Below are positions 52,868-64,000 of a DNA stretch of 64,000 nt, piece by piece. Location of the stretch: NCBI GenBank assembly GCA_963971305.1, contig OZ020306.1, positions 70,963,022-71,027,021 of the forward strand, given 5' to 3'. A program made the translations under genes and the position numbers. Numbering within the stretch: position 1 is the stretch's first letter; each line of letters starts with the position of its first letter. The DNA comes from Arcuatula senhousia (Eukaryota; Mollusca; Bivalvia; Mytilida; Mytilidae). The notes below the pieces were generated by a model that did not search any database, was not told where the DNA came from, and saw nothing but the letters and a program-made list of their open reading frames with translations.

Positions 52868-55329
52868 GGTTTTAATAGGTAGATTAGACATTGGACAACT
52901 GTTTAGCACTAAAAAAACCTGACTCAAATATGGAAAAGTATGTGAAAAATAGATCATAATATGTAGTTAACCTTGAAATTGCATTTTGAGCAATTTATTA
53001 TGTCGCGACACTTTTCGACTCTTAAAATCATTAACAGGAAGTGGTTTAACATTTATGAAATGGTTCCATAAAGCACCTTTATGAGTCCCTCATCACTTTG
53101 CATGCCTTACTTTTTCTATTTGTATTGTAGTTTAGGAGGAGATGTGCCAACAAACTTTATGGTGTAAGGGGAGATAACTCCGTAACTATAAATAGTTTCG
53201 CTTAACGGACTAAATTTGAAATTTGTTTTTCATGACCGATATACTACCTTAAGTATCGAAATGATATGTCGCGAAACAAAAAAGTAGAATTTGTGGCGGA
53301 TGAAGAATAATAATAATCAGAAGAATTGCTAGAACCAGTCTTTACGACCGTAGTCGTGAAAGACCTTAATAAGGACCGGTCGACATTTTTTCATCTGATT
53401 TTGACTAAAAATGATTAAAAGTAGTACAATTAACATGTTTTGACCACTTTTAGTGAAAAAATGTCAAATTTCACATTTTTGGGTAAAAGGGGGGATAAAT
53501 TTTCATTTTTTTCATTTTTTATATCTGAGACCCTTAAATAGTAAAAAAGTGTTGGAAAAGTGTCATTAAGTTGATTTGACCTTGAAAAGTCAGTCAAGGT
53601 CATACGGTTACTCCGTACCTAACACCGGTGTAAATTTCTTAAAAATCCATTCGCGTCAAATAATTTAGCAATTTTTTGTCATTTTTTGGTTTTAATAGGT
53701 AGATTAGACATTGGACAACTGTTTAGCACTAAAAAAACCTGACTAAAATATGGAAAAGTATGTGAAAAATAGATCATAATATGTAGTTAACCTTGAAATT
53801 GCATTTTGAGCAATTTATTATGTCGCGACACTTTTCGACTCTTAAAATCATTAACAGGAAGTGGTTTAACATTTATGAAATGGTTCCATAAAGCACCTTT
53901 ATGAGTCCCTCATCACTTTGCATGCCTTACTTTTTCTATTTGTATTGTAGTTTAGGAGGAGATGTGCCAACAAACTTTATGGTGTAAGGGGAGATAACTC
54001 CGTAACTATAAATAGTTTCGCTTAACGGACTAAATTTGAAATTTGTTTTTCATGACCGATATACTACCTTAAGTATCGAAATGATATGTCGCGAAACAAA
54101 AAAGTAGAATTTGTGGCGGATGAAGAATAATAATAATCAGAAGAATTGCTAGAAGGTCTTTACGACCGTAGTCGTGAAAGACCTTAATAAGGACCGGTCG
54201 ACATTTTTTCATCTGATTTTGACTAAAAATGATTAAAAGTAGTACAATTAACATGTTTTGACCACTTTTAGTGAAAAAATGTCAAATTTCACATTTTTGG
54301 GTAAAAGGGGGGATAAATTTTCATTTTTTTCATTTTTTATATCTGAGACCCTTAAATAGTAAAAAAGTGTTGGAAAAGTGTCATTAAGTTGATTTGACCT
54401 TGAAAAGTCAGTCAAGGTCATACGGTTACTCCGTACCTAACACCGGTGTAAATTTCTTAAAAATCCATTCGCGTCAAATAATTTAGCAATTTTTTGTCAT
54501 TTTTTGGTTTAAATAGGTAGATTAGACATTGGACAACTGTTTAGCACTAAAAAAACCTGACTCAAATATGGAAAAGTATGTGAAAAATAGATCATAATCT
54601 GTAGTTAACCTTGAAATTGCATTTTGAGCAATTTATTATGTCGCGACACTTTTCGACTCTTAAAATCATTAACAGGAAGTGGTTTAACATTTATGAAATG
54701 GTTCCATAAAGCACCTTTATTAGTCCCTCATCACTTTGCATGCCTTACTTTTTCTATTTGTATTGTAGTTTAGGAGGAGATGTACCAACAAACTTTATGG
54801 TGTAAGGGGAGATAACTCCGTAACTATAAATAGTTTCGCTTAACGGACTAAATTTGAAATTTGTTTTTCATGACCGATATACTACCTTAAGTATTGAAAT
54901 GATATGTCGCGAAACAAAAAAGTAGAATTTGTGGCGGATGAATAATAATAATAATAATAATCAGAAGAATTGCTAGAAGGTCTTTACGACCGTAGTCGTG
55001 AAAGACCTTAATAAGGACCGGTCGACATTTTTTCATCTGATTTTGACTAAAAATGATTAAAAGTAGTACAATTAACATGTTTTGACCACTTTTAGTGAAA
55101 AAATGTCAAATTTCACATTTTTGGGTAAAAGGGGGGATAAATTTTCATTTTTTTCATTTTTTATATCTGAGACCCTTAAATAGTAAAAAAGTGTTGGAAA
55201 AGTGTCATTAAGTTGATTTGACCTTGAAAAGTCAGTCAAGGTCATACGGTTACTCCGTACCTAACACCGGTGTAAATTTCTTAAAAATCCATTCGCGTCA
55301 AATAATTTAGCAATTTTTTGTCATTTTTT
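52868..55329. repeat. Higher-order repeat copy 1 (B-prime, B, A), 2462 bp
   Basis: B-prime 52868-53687, B 53688-54505, A 54506-55329. B-prime has GACTCAAATATGG with ACCAGTC; B has GACTAAAATATGG with AAGGTC; A has (AAT)7. The combination defines the trimer. Confidence 0.93.
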
Positions 55330-56319
55330 GGTTTTAATAGGTAGATTAGACATTGGACAACTGTTTAGCACTAAAAAAACCTGACTCAAATATGGGAAAG
55401 TATGTGAAAAATAGATCATAATATGTAGTTAACCTTGAAATTGCATTTTGAGCAATTTATTATGTCGCGACACTTTTCGACTCTTAAAATCATTAACAGG
55501 AAGTGGTTTAACATTTATGAAATGGTTCCATAAAGCACCTTTATGAGTCCCTCATCACTTTGCATGCCTTACTTTTTCTATTTGTATTGTAGTTTAGGAG
55601 GAGATGTGCCAACAAACTTTATGGTGTAAGGGGAGATAACTCCGTAACTATAAATAGTTTCGCTTAACGGACTAAATTTGAAATTTGTTTTTCATGACCG
55701 ATATACTACCTTAAGTATCGAAATGATATGTCGCGAAACAAAAAAGTAGAATTTGTGGCGGATGAAGAATAATAATAATCAGAAGAATTGCTAGAACCAG
55801 TCTTTACGACCGTAGTCGTGAAAGACCTTAATAAGGACCGGTCGACATTTTTTCATCTGATTTTGACTAAAAATGATTAAAAGTAGTACAATTAACATGT
55901 TTTGACCACTTTTAGTGAAAAAATGTCAAATTTCACATTTTTGGGTAAAAGGGGGGATAAATTTTCATTTTTTTCATTTTTTATATCTGAGACCCTTAAA
56001 TAGTAAAAAAGTGTTGGAAAAGTGTCATTAAGTTGATTTGACCTTGAAAAGTCAGTCAAGGTCATACGGTTACTCCGTACCTAACACCGGTGTAAATTTC
56101 TTAAAAATCCATTCGCGTCAAATAATTTAGCAATTTTTTGTCATTTTTTGGTTTTAATAGGTAGATTAGACATTGGACAACTGTTTAGCACTAAAACAAG
56201 AGGCTCCCAGGAGCCTGAATCGCTCACCTGACATATGTGCCTGAAGTAAAGGTTATAAGGCAAAATCTATTTAACGTTGAAAGGGTCATAAGATTAATAA
56301 GGGGGTCATCTGACAATAT

Positions 56320-57560
56320 GGTGGATCTAAAGGTGCTGATCACTTTTGTTCTCAATCAAAATCTAAAAATCTGTCACCCTTTTTGAGTTATTTGAAAAAA
56401 AATGCAGTTTAACCTAATGTTCTATTTTTAGCCACAGCGGCCATGTTTTACAACCAATCAAAAATCCCCACAACAGTTCTATACAACTAATAATAATAAA
56501 CAATAATACCAAGTTTGGTTCCATTTGGACTTAAAGTGTCAGAGGAGTTAACGTTTTCAATGTAATGAGGAAATGCTGTTAAAATGCTAAATTTTGATGT
56601 TCTAAGGGCAATAACTCCTAAAAGGAAAGGTCCTACAACGTTGACCCTGTTACATATTTTGTAGATCTTGATGTGCTTAACAATATGCAATTTAAATTTC
56701 TCAAATATCTAGTATAGTTTTCAAGATATTGAGCTAAACAGGTGCAAAATTTGCAAAAAATCCACAAAAAGGGCAATAACTCCTACATGGGTTGTTGGAC
56801 TTTCTTCAAAATTTCAGAGCTGGTAGATCTTGAGGTGCTGATTACTTTTGTTCACAATCAAAATTTTGTAATCTGTCACCGTTTTAGAGTTATTTGCAAA
56901 AAACTGCCATTTACCTCTATGTTCTATTTTTAGCCACAGCAGCCATGTTTTACGACCAATCAAAAATCCCCACATCAGTTCTATACACCTAATGCTAATA
57001 AACAACTATACCAAGTTTGGTTCCATTTGGACTTAAAGTGTCAGAGGAGTTAACGTTTTCAATGTAATGAGGAAATGCTGTTAAAATGCTAAATTTTGAC
57101 GTTCTAAGGGCAATAACTCCTAAAAGGAAAGGTCCTACAACGTTGACCCTGTTACATATTTTGTAGATCTTGATGTGCTTAACAATTTGCAATTTAAATT
57201 TCTCAAATATCTAGTATAGTTTTCAAGATATTGAGCTAAACAGGTGCAAAATTTGCAAAAAATCCACAAAAAGGGCAATAACTCCTACATGGGTCGTTGG
57301 ATTTTCTTCAAAATTTCAGGGTAGGTAGATCTTGAGGTGCTGATCACTTTTACCCTTTGCCAGATTTTTGATATCTGTAGGCGTTTTTGAGTTATTTGCA
57401 AAAAACTGCATTTTACCCCTATGTTCTATTTTTAGCCATGGCGGCCATGTTTTACGACGAATCAAAAATCCCCACATCAGTTCTAAGCACCGAATGCTAA
57501 TGAACAACCATACCAAGTTTGGTTGCAATTGGACTTATGGTGTCAGAGGAGTTAACGTTT
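56320..57560. repeat. 502-bp tandem unit within the dispersed element
   Basis: The landmark AAGTTTGGTT recurs at exact 502-bp steps, as does GTCAGAGGAGTTAACGTTTT. Inside each unit the phrase AAGGGCAATAACTCCT occurs twice about 164 bp apart (56606/56770 and 57107/57271), and AGATCTTGATGTGCTT and AGATCTTGAGGTGCTGA are 163 bp apart. The 502-bp unit may therefore itself descend from a shorter repeat of about 165 bp. Confidence 0.85.
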
Positions 57561-57570
57561 TAAAAAGTTT

Positions 57571-57627
57571 ACGGACGGACGACGGACGACGGACGACGGA
57601 CGACGGACGACGAACGGACGACGGACG
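57571..57627. repeat. (GGACGAC)n minisatellite
   Basis: About eight units of a GGACGAC or GACGGAC motif near the 3-prime end of the dispersed element, GC-rich against an AT-rich background. Confidence 0.92.
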
Positions 57628-57643
57628 CCAAGTGATGACAATA

Positions 57644-57672
57644 GCTCACATGACCCTTCGGGTCAGGTGAGC
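57644..57672. other. Terminal hairpin of the dispersed element
   Basis: A 13-bp stem with a single mismatch (A opposite G) and loop TTC, immediately before the end CTAAAAA. A hairpin just inside the 3-prime end is typical of Helitron-class elements, but the CTRR end and the A/T target signature are not clear here. Confidence 0.8.
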
Positions 57673-59270
57673 TAAAAACCTGACTAAAATATGGAAAAGT
57701 ATGTGAAAAATAGATCATAATATGTAGTTAACCTTGAAATTGCATTTTGAGCAATTTATTATGTCGCGACACTTTTCGACTCTTAAAATCATTAACAGGA
57801 AGTGGTTTAACATTTATGAAATGGTTCCATAAAGCACCTTTATGAGTCCCTCATCACTTTGCATGCCTTACTTTTTCTATTTGTATTGTAGTTTAGGAGG
57901 AGATGTGCCAACAAACTTTATGGTGTAAGGGGAGATAACTCCGTAACTATAAATAGTTTCGCTTAACGGACTAAATTTGAAATTTGTTTTTCATGACCGA
58001 TATACTACCTTAAGTATCGAAATGATATGTCGCGAAACAAAAAAGTAGAATTTGTGGCGGATGAAGAATAATAATAATCAGAAGAATTGCTAGAAGGTCT
58101 TTACGACCGTAGTCGTGAAAGACCTTAATAAGGACCGGTCGACATTTTTTCATCTGATTTTGACTAAAAATGATTAAAAGTAGTACAATTAACATGTTTT
58201 GACCACTTTTAGTGAAAAAATGTCAAATTTCACATTTTTGGGTAAAAGGGGGGATAAATTTTCATTTTTTTCATTTTTTATATCTGAGACCCTTAAATAG
58301 TAAAAAAGTGTTGGAAAAGTGTCATTAAGTTGATTTGACCTTGAAAAGTCAGTCAAGGTCATACGGTTACTCCGTACCTAACACCGGTGTAAATTTCTTA
58401 AAAATCCATTCGCGTCAAATAATTTAGCAATTTTTTGTCATTTTTTGGTTTAAATAGGTAGATTAGACATTGGACAACTGTTTAGCACTAAAAGAAACTG
58501 ACTCAAATATGGAAAAGTATGTGAAAAATAGATCATAATCTGTAGTTAACCTTGAAATTGCATTTTGAGCAATTTATTATGTCGCGACACTTTTCGACTC
58601 TTAAAATCATTAACAGGAAGTGGTTTAACATTTATGAAATGGTTCCATAAAGCACCTTTATTAGTCCCTCATCACTTTGCATGCCTTACTTTTTCTATTT
58701 GTATTGTAGTTTAGGAGGAGATGTACCAACAAACTTTATGGTGTAAGGGGAGATAACTCCGTAACTATAAATAGTTTCGCTTAACGGACTAAATTTGAAA
58801 TTTGTTTTTCATGACCGATATACTACCTTAAGTATTGAAATGATATGTCGCGAAACAAAAAAGTAGAATTTTTGGCGGATGAATAATAATAATAATAATA
58901 ATCAGAAGAATTGCTAGAAGGTCTTTACGACCGTAGTCGTGAAAGACCTTAATAAGGACCGGTCGACATTTTTTCATCTGATTTTGACTAAAAATGATTA
59001 AAAGTAGTACAATTAACATGTTTTGACCACTTTTAGTGAAAAAATGTCAAATTTCACATTTTTGGGTAAAAGGGGGGATAAATTTTCATTTTTTTCATTT
59101 TTTATATCTGAGACCCTTAAATAGTAAAAAAGTGTTGGAAAAGTGTCATTAAGTTGATTTGACCTTGAAAAGTCAGTCAAGGTCATACGGTTACTCCGTA
59201 CCTAACACCGGTGTAAATTTCTTAAAAATCCATTCGCGTCAAATAATTTAGCAATTTTTTGTCATTTTTT

Positions 59271-60094
59271 GGTTTAAATAGGTAGATTAGACATTGGACA
59301 ACTGTTTAGCACTAAAAAAACCTGACTCAAATATGGAAAAGTATGTGAAAAATAGATCATAATCTGTAGTTAACCTTGAAATTGCATTTTGAGCAATTTA
59401 TTATGTCGCGACACTTTTCGACTCTTAAAATCATTAACAGGAAGTGGTTTAACATTTATGAAATGGTTCCATAAAGCACCTTTATTAGTCCCTCATCACT
59501 TTGCATGCCTTACTTTTTCTATTTGTATTGTAGTTTAGGAGGAGATGTACCAACAAACTTTATGGTGTAAGGGGAGATAACTCCGTAACTATAAATAGTT
59601 TCGCTTAACGGACTAAATTTGAAATTTGTTTTTCATGACCGATATACTACCTTAAGTATTGAAATGATATGTCGCGAAACAAAAAAGTAGAATTTTTGGC
59701 GGATGAATAATAATAATAATAATAATCAGAAGAATTGCTAGAAGGTCTTTACGACCGTAGTCGTGAAAGACCTTAATAAGGACCGGTCGACATTTTTTCA
59801 TCTGATTTTGACTAAAAATGATTAAAAGTAGTACAATTAACATGTTTTGACCACTTTTAGTGAAAAAATGTCAAATTTCACATTTTTGGGTAAAAGGGGG
59901 GATAAATTTTCATTTTTTTCATTTTTTATATCTGAGACCCTTAAATAGTAAAAAAGTGTTGGAAAAGTGTCATTAAGTTGATTTGACCTTGAAAAGTCAG
60001 TCAAGGTCATACGGTTACTCCGTACCTAACACCGGTGTAAATTTCTTAAAAATCCATTCGCGTCAAATAATTTAGCAATTTTTTGTCATTTTTT
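59271..60094. repeat. Extra type A monomer between higher-order repeats
   Basis: 824 bp. It shares the change GAATTTTTGGC (59695) with the preceding A copy (58871), so it looks like a recent duplication of that neighbour. Confidence 0.93.
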
Positions 60095-62556
60095 GGTTTT
60101 AATAGGTAGATTAGACATTGGACAACTGTTTAGCACTAAAAAAACCTGACTCAAATATGGAAAAGTATGTGAAAAATAGATCATAATATGTAGTTAACCT
60201 TGAAATTGCATTTTGAGCAATTTATTATGTCGCGACACTTTTCGACTCTTAAAATCATTAACAGGAAGTGGTTTAACATTTATGAAATGGTTCCATAAAG
60301 CACCTTTATGAGTCCCTCATCACTTTGCATGCCTTACTTTTTCTATTTGTATTGTAGTTTAGGAGGAGATGTGCCAACAAACTTTATGGTGTAAGGGGAG
60401 ATAACTCCGTAACTATAAATAGTTTCGCTTAACGGACTAAATTTGAAATTTGTTTTTCATGACCGATATACTACCTTAAGTATCAAAATGATATGTCGCG
60501 AAACAAAAAAGTAGAATTTGTGGCGGATGAAGAATAATAATAATCAGAAGAATTGCTAGAACCAGTCTTTACGACCGTAGTCGTGAAAGACCTTAATAAG
60601 GACCGGTCGACATTTTTTCATCTGATTTTGACTAAAAATGATTAAAAGTAGTACAATTAACATGTTTTGACCACTTTTAGTGAAAAAATGTCAAATTTCA
60701 CATTTTTGGGTAAAAGGGGGGATAAATTTTCATTTTTTTCATTTTTTATATCTGAGACCCTTAAATAGTAAAAAAGTGTTGGAAAAGTGTCATTAAGTTG
60801 ATTTGACCTTGAAAAGTCAGTCAAGGTCATACGGTTACTCCGTACCTAACACCGGTGTAAATTTCTTAAAAATCCATTCGCGTCAAATAATTTAGCAATT
60901 TTTTGTCATTTTTTGGTTTTAATAGGTAGATTAGACATTGGACAACTGTTTAGCACTAAAAAAACCTGACTAAAATATGGAAAAGTATGTGAAAAATAGA
61001 TCATAATATGTAGTTAACCTTGAAATTGCATTTTGAGCAATTTATTATGTCGCGACACTTTTCGACTCTTAAAATCATTAACAGGAAGTGGTTTAACATT
61101 TATGAAATGGTTCCATAAAGCACCTTTATGAGTCCCTCATCACTTTGCATGCCTTACTTTTTCTATTTGTATTGTAGTTTAGGAGGAGATGTGCCAACAA
61201 ACTTTATGGTGTAAGGGGAGATAACTCCGTAACTATAAATAGTTTCGCTTAACGGACTAAATTTGAAATTTGTTTTTCATGACCGATATACTACCTTAAG
61301 TATCGAAATGATATGTCGCGAAACAAAAAAGTAGAATTTGTGGCGGATGAAGAATAATAATAATCAGAAGAATTGCTAGAAGGTCTTTACGACCGTAGTC
61401 GTGAAAGACCTTAATAAGGACCGGTCGACATTTTTTCATCTGATTTTGACTAAAAATGATTAAAAGTAGTACAATTAACATGTTTTGACCACTTTTAGTG
61501 AAAAAATGTCAAATTTCACATTTTTGGGTAAAAGGGGGGATAAATTTTCATTTTTTTCATTTTTTATATCTGAGACCCTTAAATAGTAAAAAAGTGTTGG
61601 AAAAGTGTCATTAAGTTGATTTGACCTTGAAAAGTCAGTCAAGGTCATACGGTTACTCCGTACCTAACACCGGTGTAAATTTCTTAAAAATCCATTCGCG
61701 TCAAATAATTTAGCAATTTTTTGTCATTTTTTGGTTTAAATAGGTAGATTAGACATTGGACAACTGTTTAGCACTAAAAAAACCTGACTCAAATATGGAA
61801 AAGTATGTGAAAAATAGATCATAATCTGTAGTTAACCTTGAAATTGCATTTTGAGCAATTTATTATGTCGCGACACTTTTCGACTCTTAAAATCATTAAC
61901 AGGAAGTGGTTTAACATTTATGAAATGGTTCCATAAAGCACCTTTATTAGTCCCTCATCACTTTGCATGCCTTACTTTTTCTATTTGTATTGTAGTTTAG
62001 GAGGAGATGTACCAACAAACTTTATGGTGTAAGGGGAGATAACTCCGTAACTATAAATAGTTTCGCTTAACGGACTAAATTTGAAATTTGTTTTTCATGA
62101 CCGATATACTACCTTAAGTATTGAAATGATATGTCGCGAAACAAAAAAGTAGAATTTGTGGCGGATGAATAATAATAATAATAATAATCAGAAGAATTGC
62201 TAGAAGGTCTTTACGACCGTAGTCGTGAAAGACCTTAATAAGGACCGGTCGACATTTTTTCATCTGATTTTGACTAAAAATGATTAAAAGTAGTACAATT
62301 AACATGTTTTGACCACTTTTAGTGAAAAAATGTCAAATTTCACATTTTTGGGTAAAAGGGGGGATAAATTTTCATTTTTTTCATTTTTTATATCTGAGAC
62401 CCTTAAATAGTAAAAAAGTGTTGGAAAAGTGTCATTAAGTTGATTTGACCTTGAAAAGTCAGTCAAGGTCATACGGTTACTCCGTACCTAACACCGGTGT
62501 AAATTTCTTAAAAATCCATTCGCGTCAAATAATTTAGCAATTTTTTGTCATTTTTT
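60095..62556. repeat. Higher-order repeat copy 3 (B-prime, B, A), 2462 bp
   Basis: B-prime 60095-60914 (with AGTATCAAAATG at 60484), B 60915-61732 with GACTAAAATATGG, A 61733-62556. Same marker order and same length as copy 1. Confidence 0.93.
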
Positions 62557-64000
62557 GGTTTTAATAGGTAGATTAGACATTGGACAACTGTTTAGCACTA
62601 AAAAAACCTGACTCAAATATGGAAAAGTATGTGAAAAATAGATCATAATATGTAGTTAACCTTGAAATTGCATTTTGAGCAATTTATTATGTCGCGACAC
62701 TTTTCGACTCTTAAAATCATTAACAGGAAGTGGTTTAACATTTATGAAATGGTTCCATAAAGCACCTTTATGAGTCCCTCATCACTTTGCATGCCTTACT
62801 TTTTCTATTTGTATTGTAGTTTAGGAGGAGATGTGCCAACAAACTTTATGGTGTAAGGGGAGATAACTCCGTAACTATAAATAGTTTCGCTTAACGGACT
62901 AAATTTGAAATTTGTTTTTCATGACCGATATACTACCTTAAGTATTGAAATGATATGTCGCGAAACAAAAAAGTAGAATTTGTGGCGGATGAAGAATAAT
63001 AATAATCAGAAGAATTGCTAGAACCAGTCTTTACGACCGTAGTCGTGAAAGACCTTAATAAGGACCGGTCGACATTTTTTCATCTGATTTTGACTAAAAA
63101 TGATTAAAAGTAGTACAATTAACATGTTTTGACCACTTTTAGTGAAAAAATGTCAAATTTCACATTTTTGGGTAAAAGGGGGGATAAATTTTCATTTTTT
63201 TCATTTTTTATATCTGAGACCCTTAAATAGTAAAAAAGTGTTGGAAAAGTGTCATTAAGTTGATTTGACCTTGAAAAGTCAGTCAAGGTCATACGGTTAC
63301 TCCGTACCTAACACCGGTGTAAATTTCTTAAAAATCCATTCGCGTCAAATAATTTAGCAATTTTTTGTCATTTTTTGGTTTTAATAGGTAGATTAGACAT
63401 TGGACAACTGTTTAGCACTAAAAAAACCTGACTAAAATATGGAAAAGTATGTGAAAAATAGATCATAATATGTAGTTAACCTTGAAATTGCATTTTGAGC
63501 AATTTATTATGTCGCGACACTTTTCGACTCTTAAAATCATTAACAGGAAGTGGTTTAACATTTATGAAATGGTTCCATAAAGCACCTTTATGAGTCCCTC
63601 ATCACTTTGCATGCCTTACTTTTTCTATTTGTATTGTAGTTTAGGAGGAGATGTGCCAACAAACTTTATGGTGTAAGGGGAGATAACTCCGTAACTATAA
63701 ATAGTTTCGCTTAACGGACTAAATTTGAAATTTGTTTTTCATGACCGATATACTACCTTAAGTATTGAAATGATATGTCGCGAAACAAAAAAGTAGAATT
63801 TGTGGCGGATGAAGAATAATAATAATCAGAAGAATTGCTAGAACCAGTCTTTACGACCGTAGTCGTGAAAGACCTTAATAAGGACCGGTCGACATTTTTT
63901 CATCTGATTTTGACTAAAAATGATTAAAAGTAGTACAATTAACATGTTTTGACCACTTTTAGTGAAAAAATGTCAAATTTCACATTTTTGGGTAAAAGGG
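62557..64000. repeat. Higher-order repeat copy 4, partial and variant
   Basis: B-prime 62557-63376 (GACTCAAATATGG), then a second copy from 63377 to the window edge with GACTAAAATATGG. Both carry ACCAGTC and the A-type base in AGTATTGAAA. The second copy therefore has a left part like B and a hairpin like B-prime. The array continues beyond the window. Confidence 0.9.

Larger units (their letters stand above)
56197..57675. mobile_element. Dispersed non-autonomous repeat inserted in an A-run of the satellite
   Basis: It interrupts the run of seven A in CACTAAAAAAACCTGAC. It starts with CAAG and a hairpin AGGCTCC-CA-GGAGCCT (56201-56216), followed by GCTCACCTGAC (56222-56232). The body has about 2.4 copies of a 502-bp tandem unit (AAGTTTGGTT at 56511, 57013 and 57515). 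The end has a (GGACGAC)n tract and a hairpin GCTCACATGACCC-TTC-GGGTCAGGTGAGC (57644-57672). The last 11 bases of that hairpin are the exact inverse of 56222-56232. I recognise this end type from bivalve genomes, but the family name and class (Helitron-like, MITE or other) are not certain. No coding capacity: the open frames of 63-100 codons lie in repeated or low-complexity sequence. Confidence 0.85.
55330..59270. repeat. Higher-order repeat copy 2, interrupted
   Basis: B-prime 55330-56149, B from 56150 split by a 1479-bp insertion and ending at 58446, A 58447-59270. Total 3941 bp equals 2462 plus 1479, so the trimer phase is kept. The B-prime copy has ATGGGAAAG at 55395; the A copy has GAATTTTTGGC at 58871. 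Confidence 0.92.

Noticed and set aside
57368..57670. 100-codon open frame at the end of the dispersed element
   Set aside because: Its C-terminal part is the translated (GGACGAC)n minisatellite and the rest is the 502-bp tandem unit.
1..64000. Archaeal Borg-type or other extrachromosomal element with tandem repeats
   Set aside because: There are no long open frames or operons between the repeats, the repeat unit is very long, and the embedded elements resemble metazoan (bivalve) dispersed repeats.

Overview
This window looks like eukaryotic, non-coding satellite DNA. I find no convincing protein-coding gene, tRNA or rRNA. About 59 kb of the 64 kb (roughly 72 copies) is one AT-rich tandem repeat with an 824-bp monomer. 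The host is most likely a bivalve mollusc. The main reason is the dispersed element at 56197-57675: its (GGACGAC)n tract and the hairpin end GGGTCAGGTGAGCTAAAA are, from memory, typical of repeats scattered through bivalve genomes. This assignment is an inference.

Layout, with the monomer phased to start at the GG of the TTTTGGTTT motif. Positions 1-11897 hold near-identical type A monomers of 824 bp. Positions 11898-14474 hold a 2577-bp compound insertion inside the AAT tract of one monomer. Positions 14475-37920 hold the rest of that monomer and then 28 type A monomers of exactly 824 bp. Positions 37921-49431 are a mixed zone where a second class appears (B, 818 bp; B-prime, 820 bp), together with a recombinant monomer. 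Positions 49432-64000 are organised as a three-monomer higher-order repeat (B-prime, B, A) of 2462 bp. This zone is interrupted by a second AAT-tract insertion (51523-52496) and by the unrelated dispersed element (56197-57675).

Type B differs from type A by linked changes: GGTTTTAATAGG for GGTTTAAATAGG, AATATGTAG for AATCTGTAG, TTATGAGTCC for TTATTAGTCC, GATGTGCCAAC for GATGTACCAAC, usually AGTATCGAAA for AGTATTGAAA, and AAG(AAT)4 for (AAT)7. B-prime also carries GAACCAGTC for GAAGGTC.

The most interesting structure is the relation between the satellite and its insertions. Each monomer carries an AAT microsatellite followed by a hairpin with arms AAGGTCTTT/AAAGACCTT. The inserted elements end in the same AAT-plus-hairpin cassette, sit exactly in the AAT tract, and begin with a second hairpin of fixed geometry whose stem differs between two element types by compensating base pairs. 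This suggests the satellite and the insertions belong to one AAT-associated mobile-element lineage. No gene products are predicted, so there is no pathway to describe; any function would be structural (chromatin or centromere) or at the level of transcripts and transposition.
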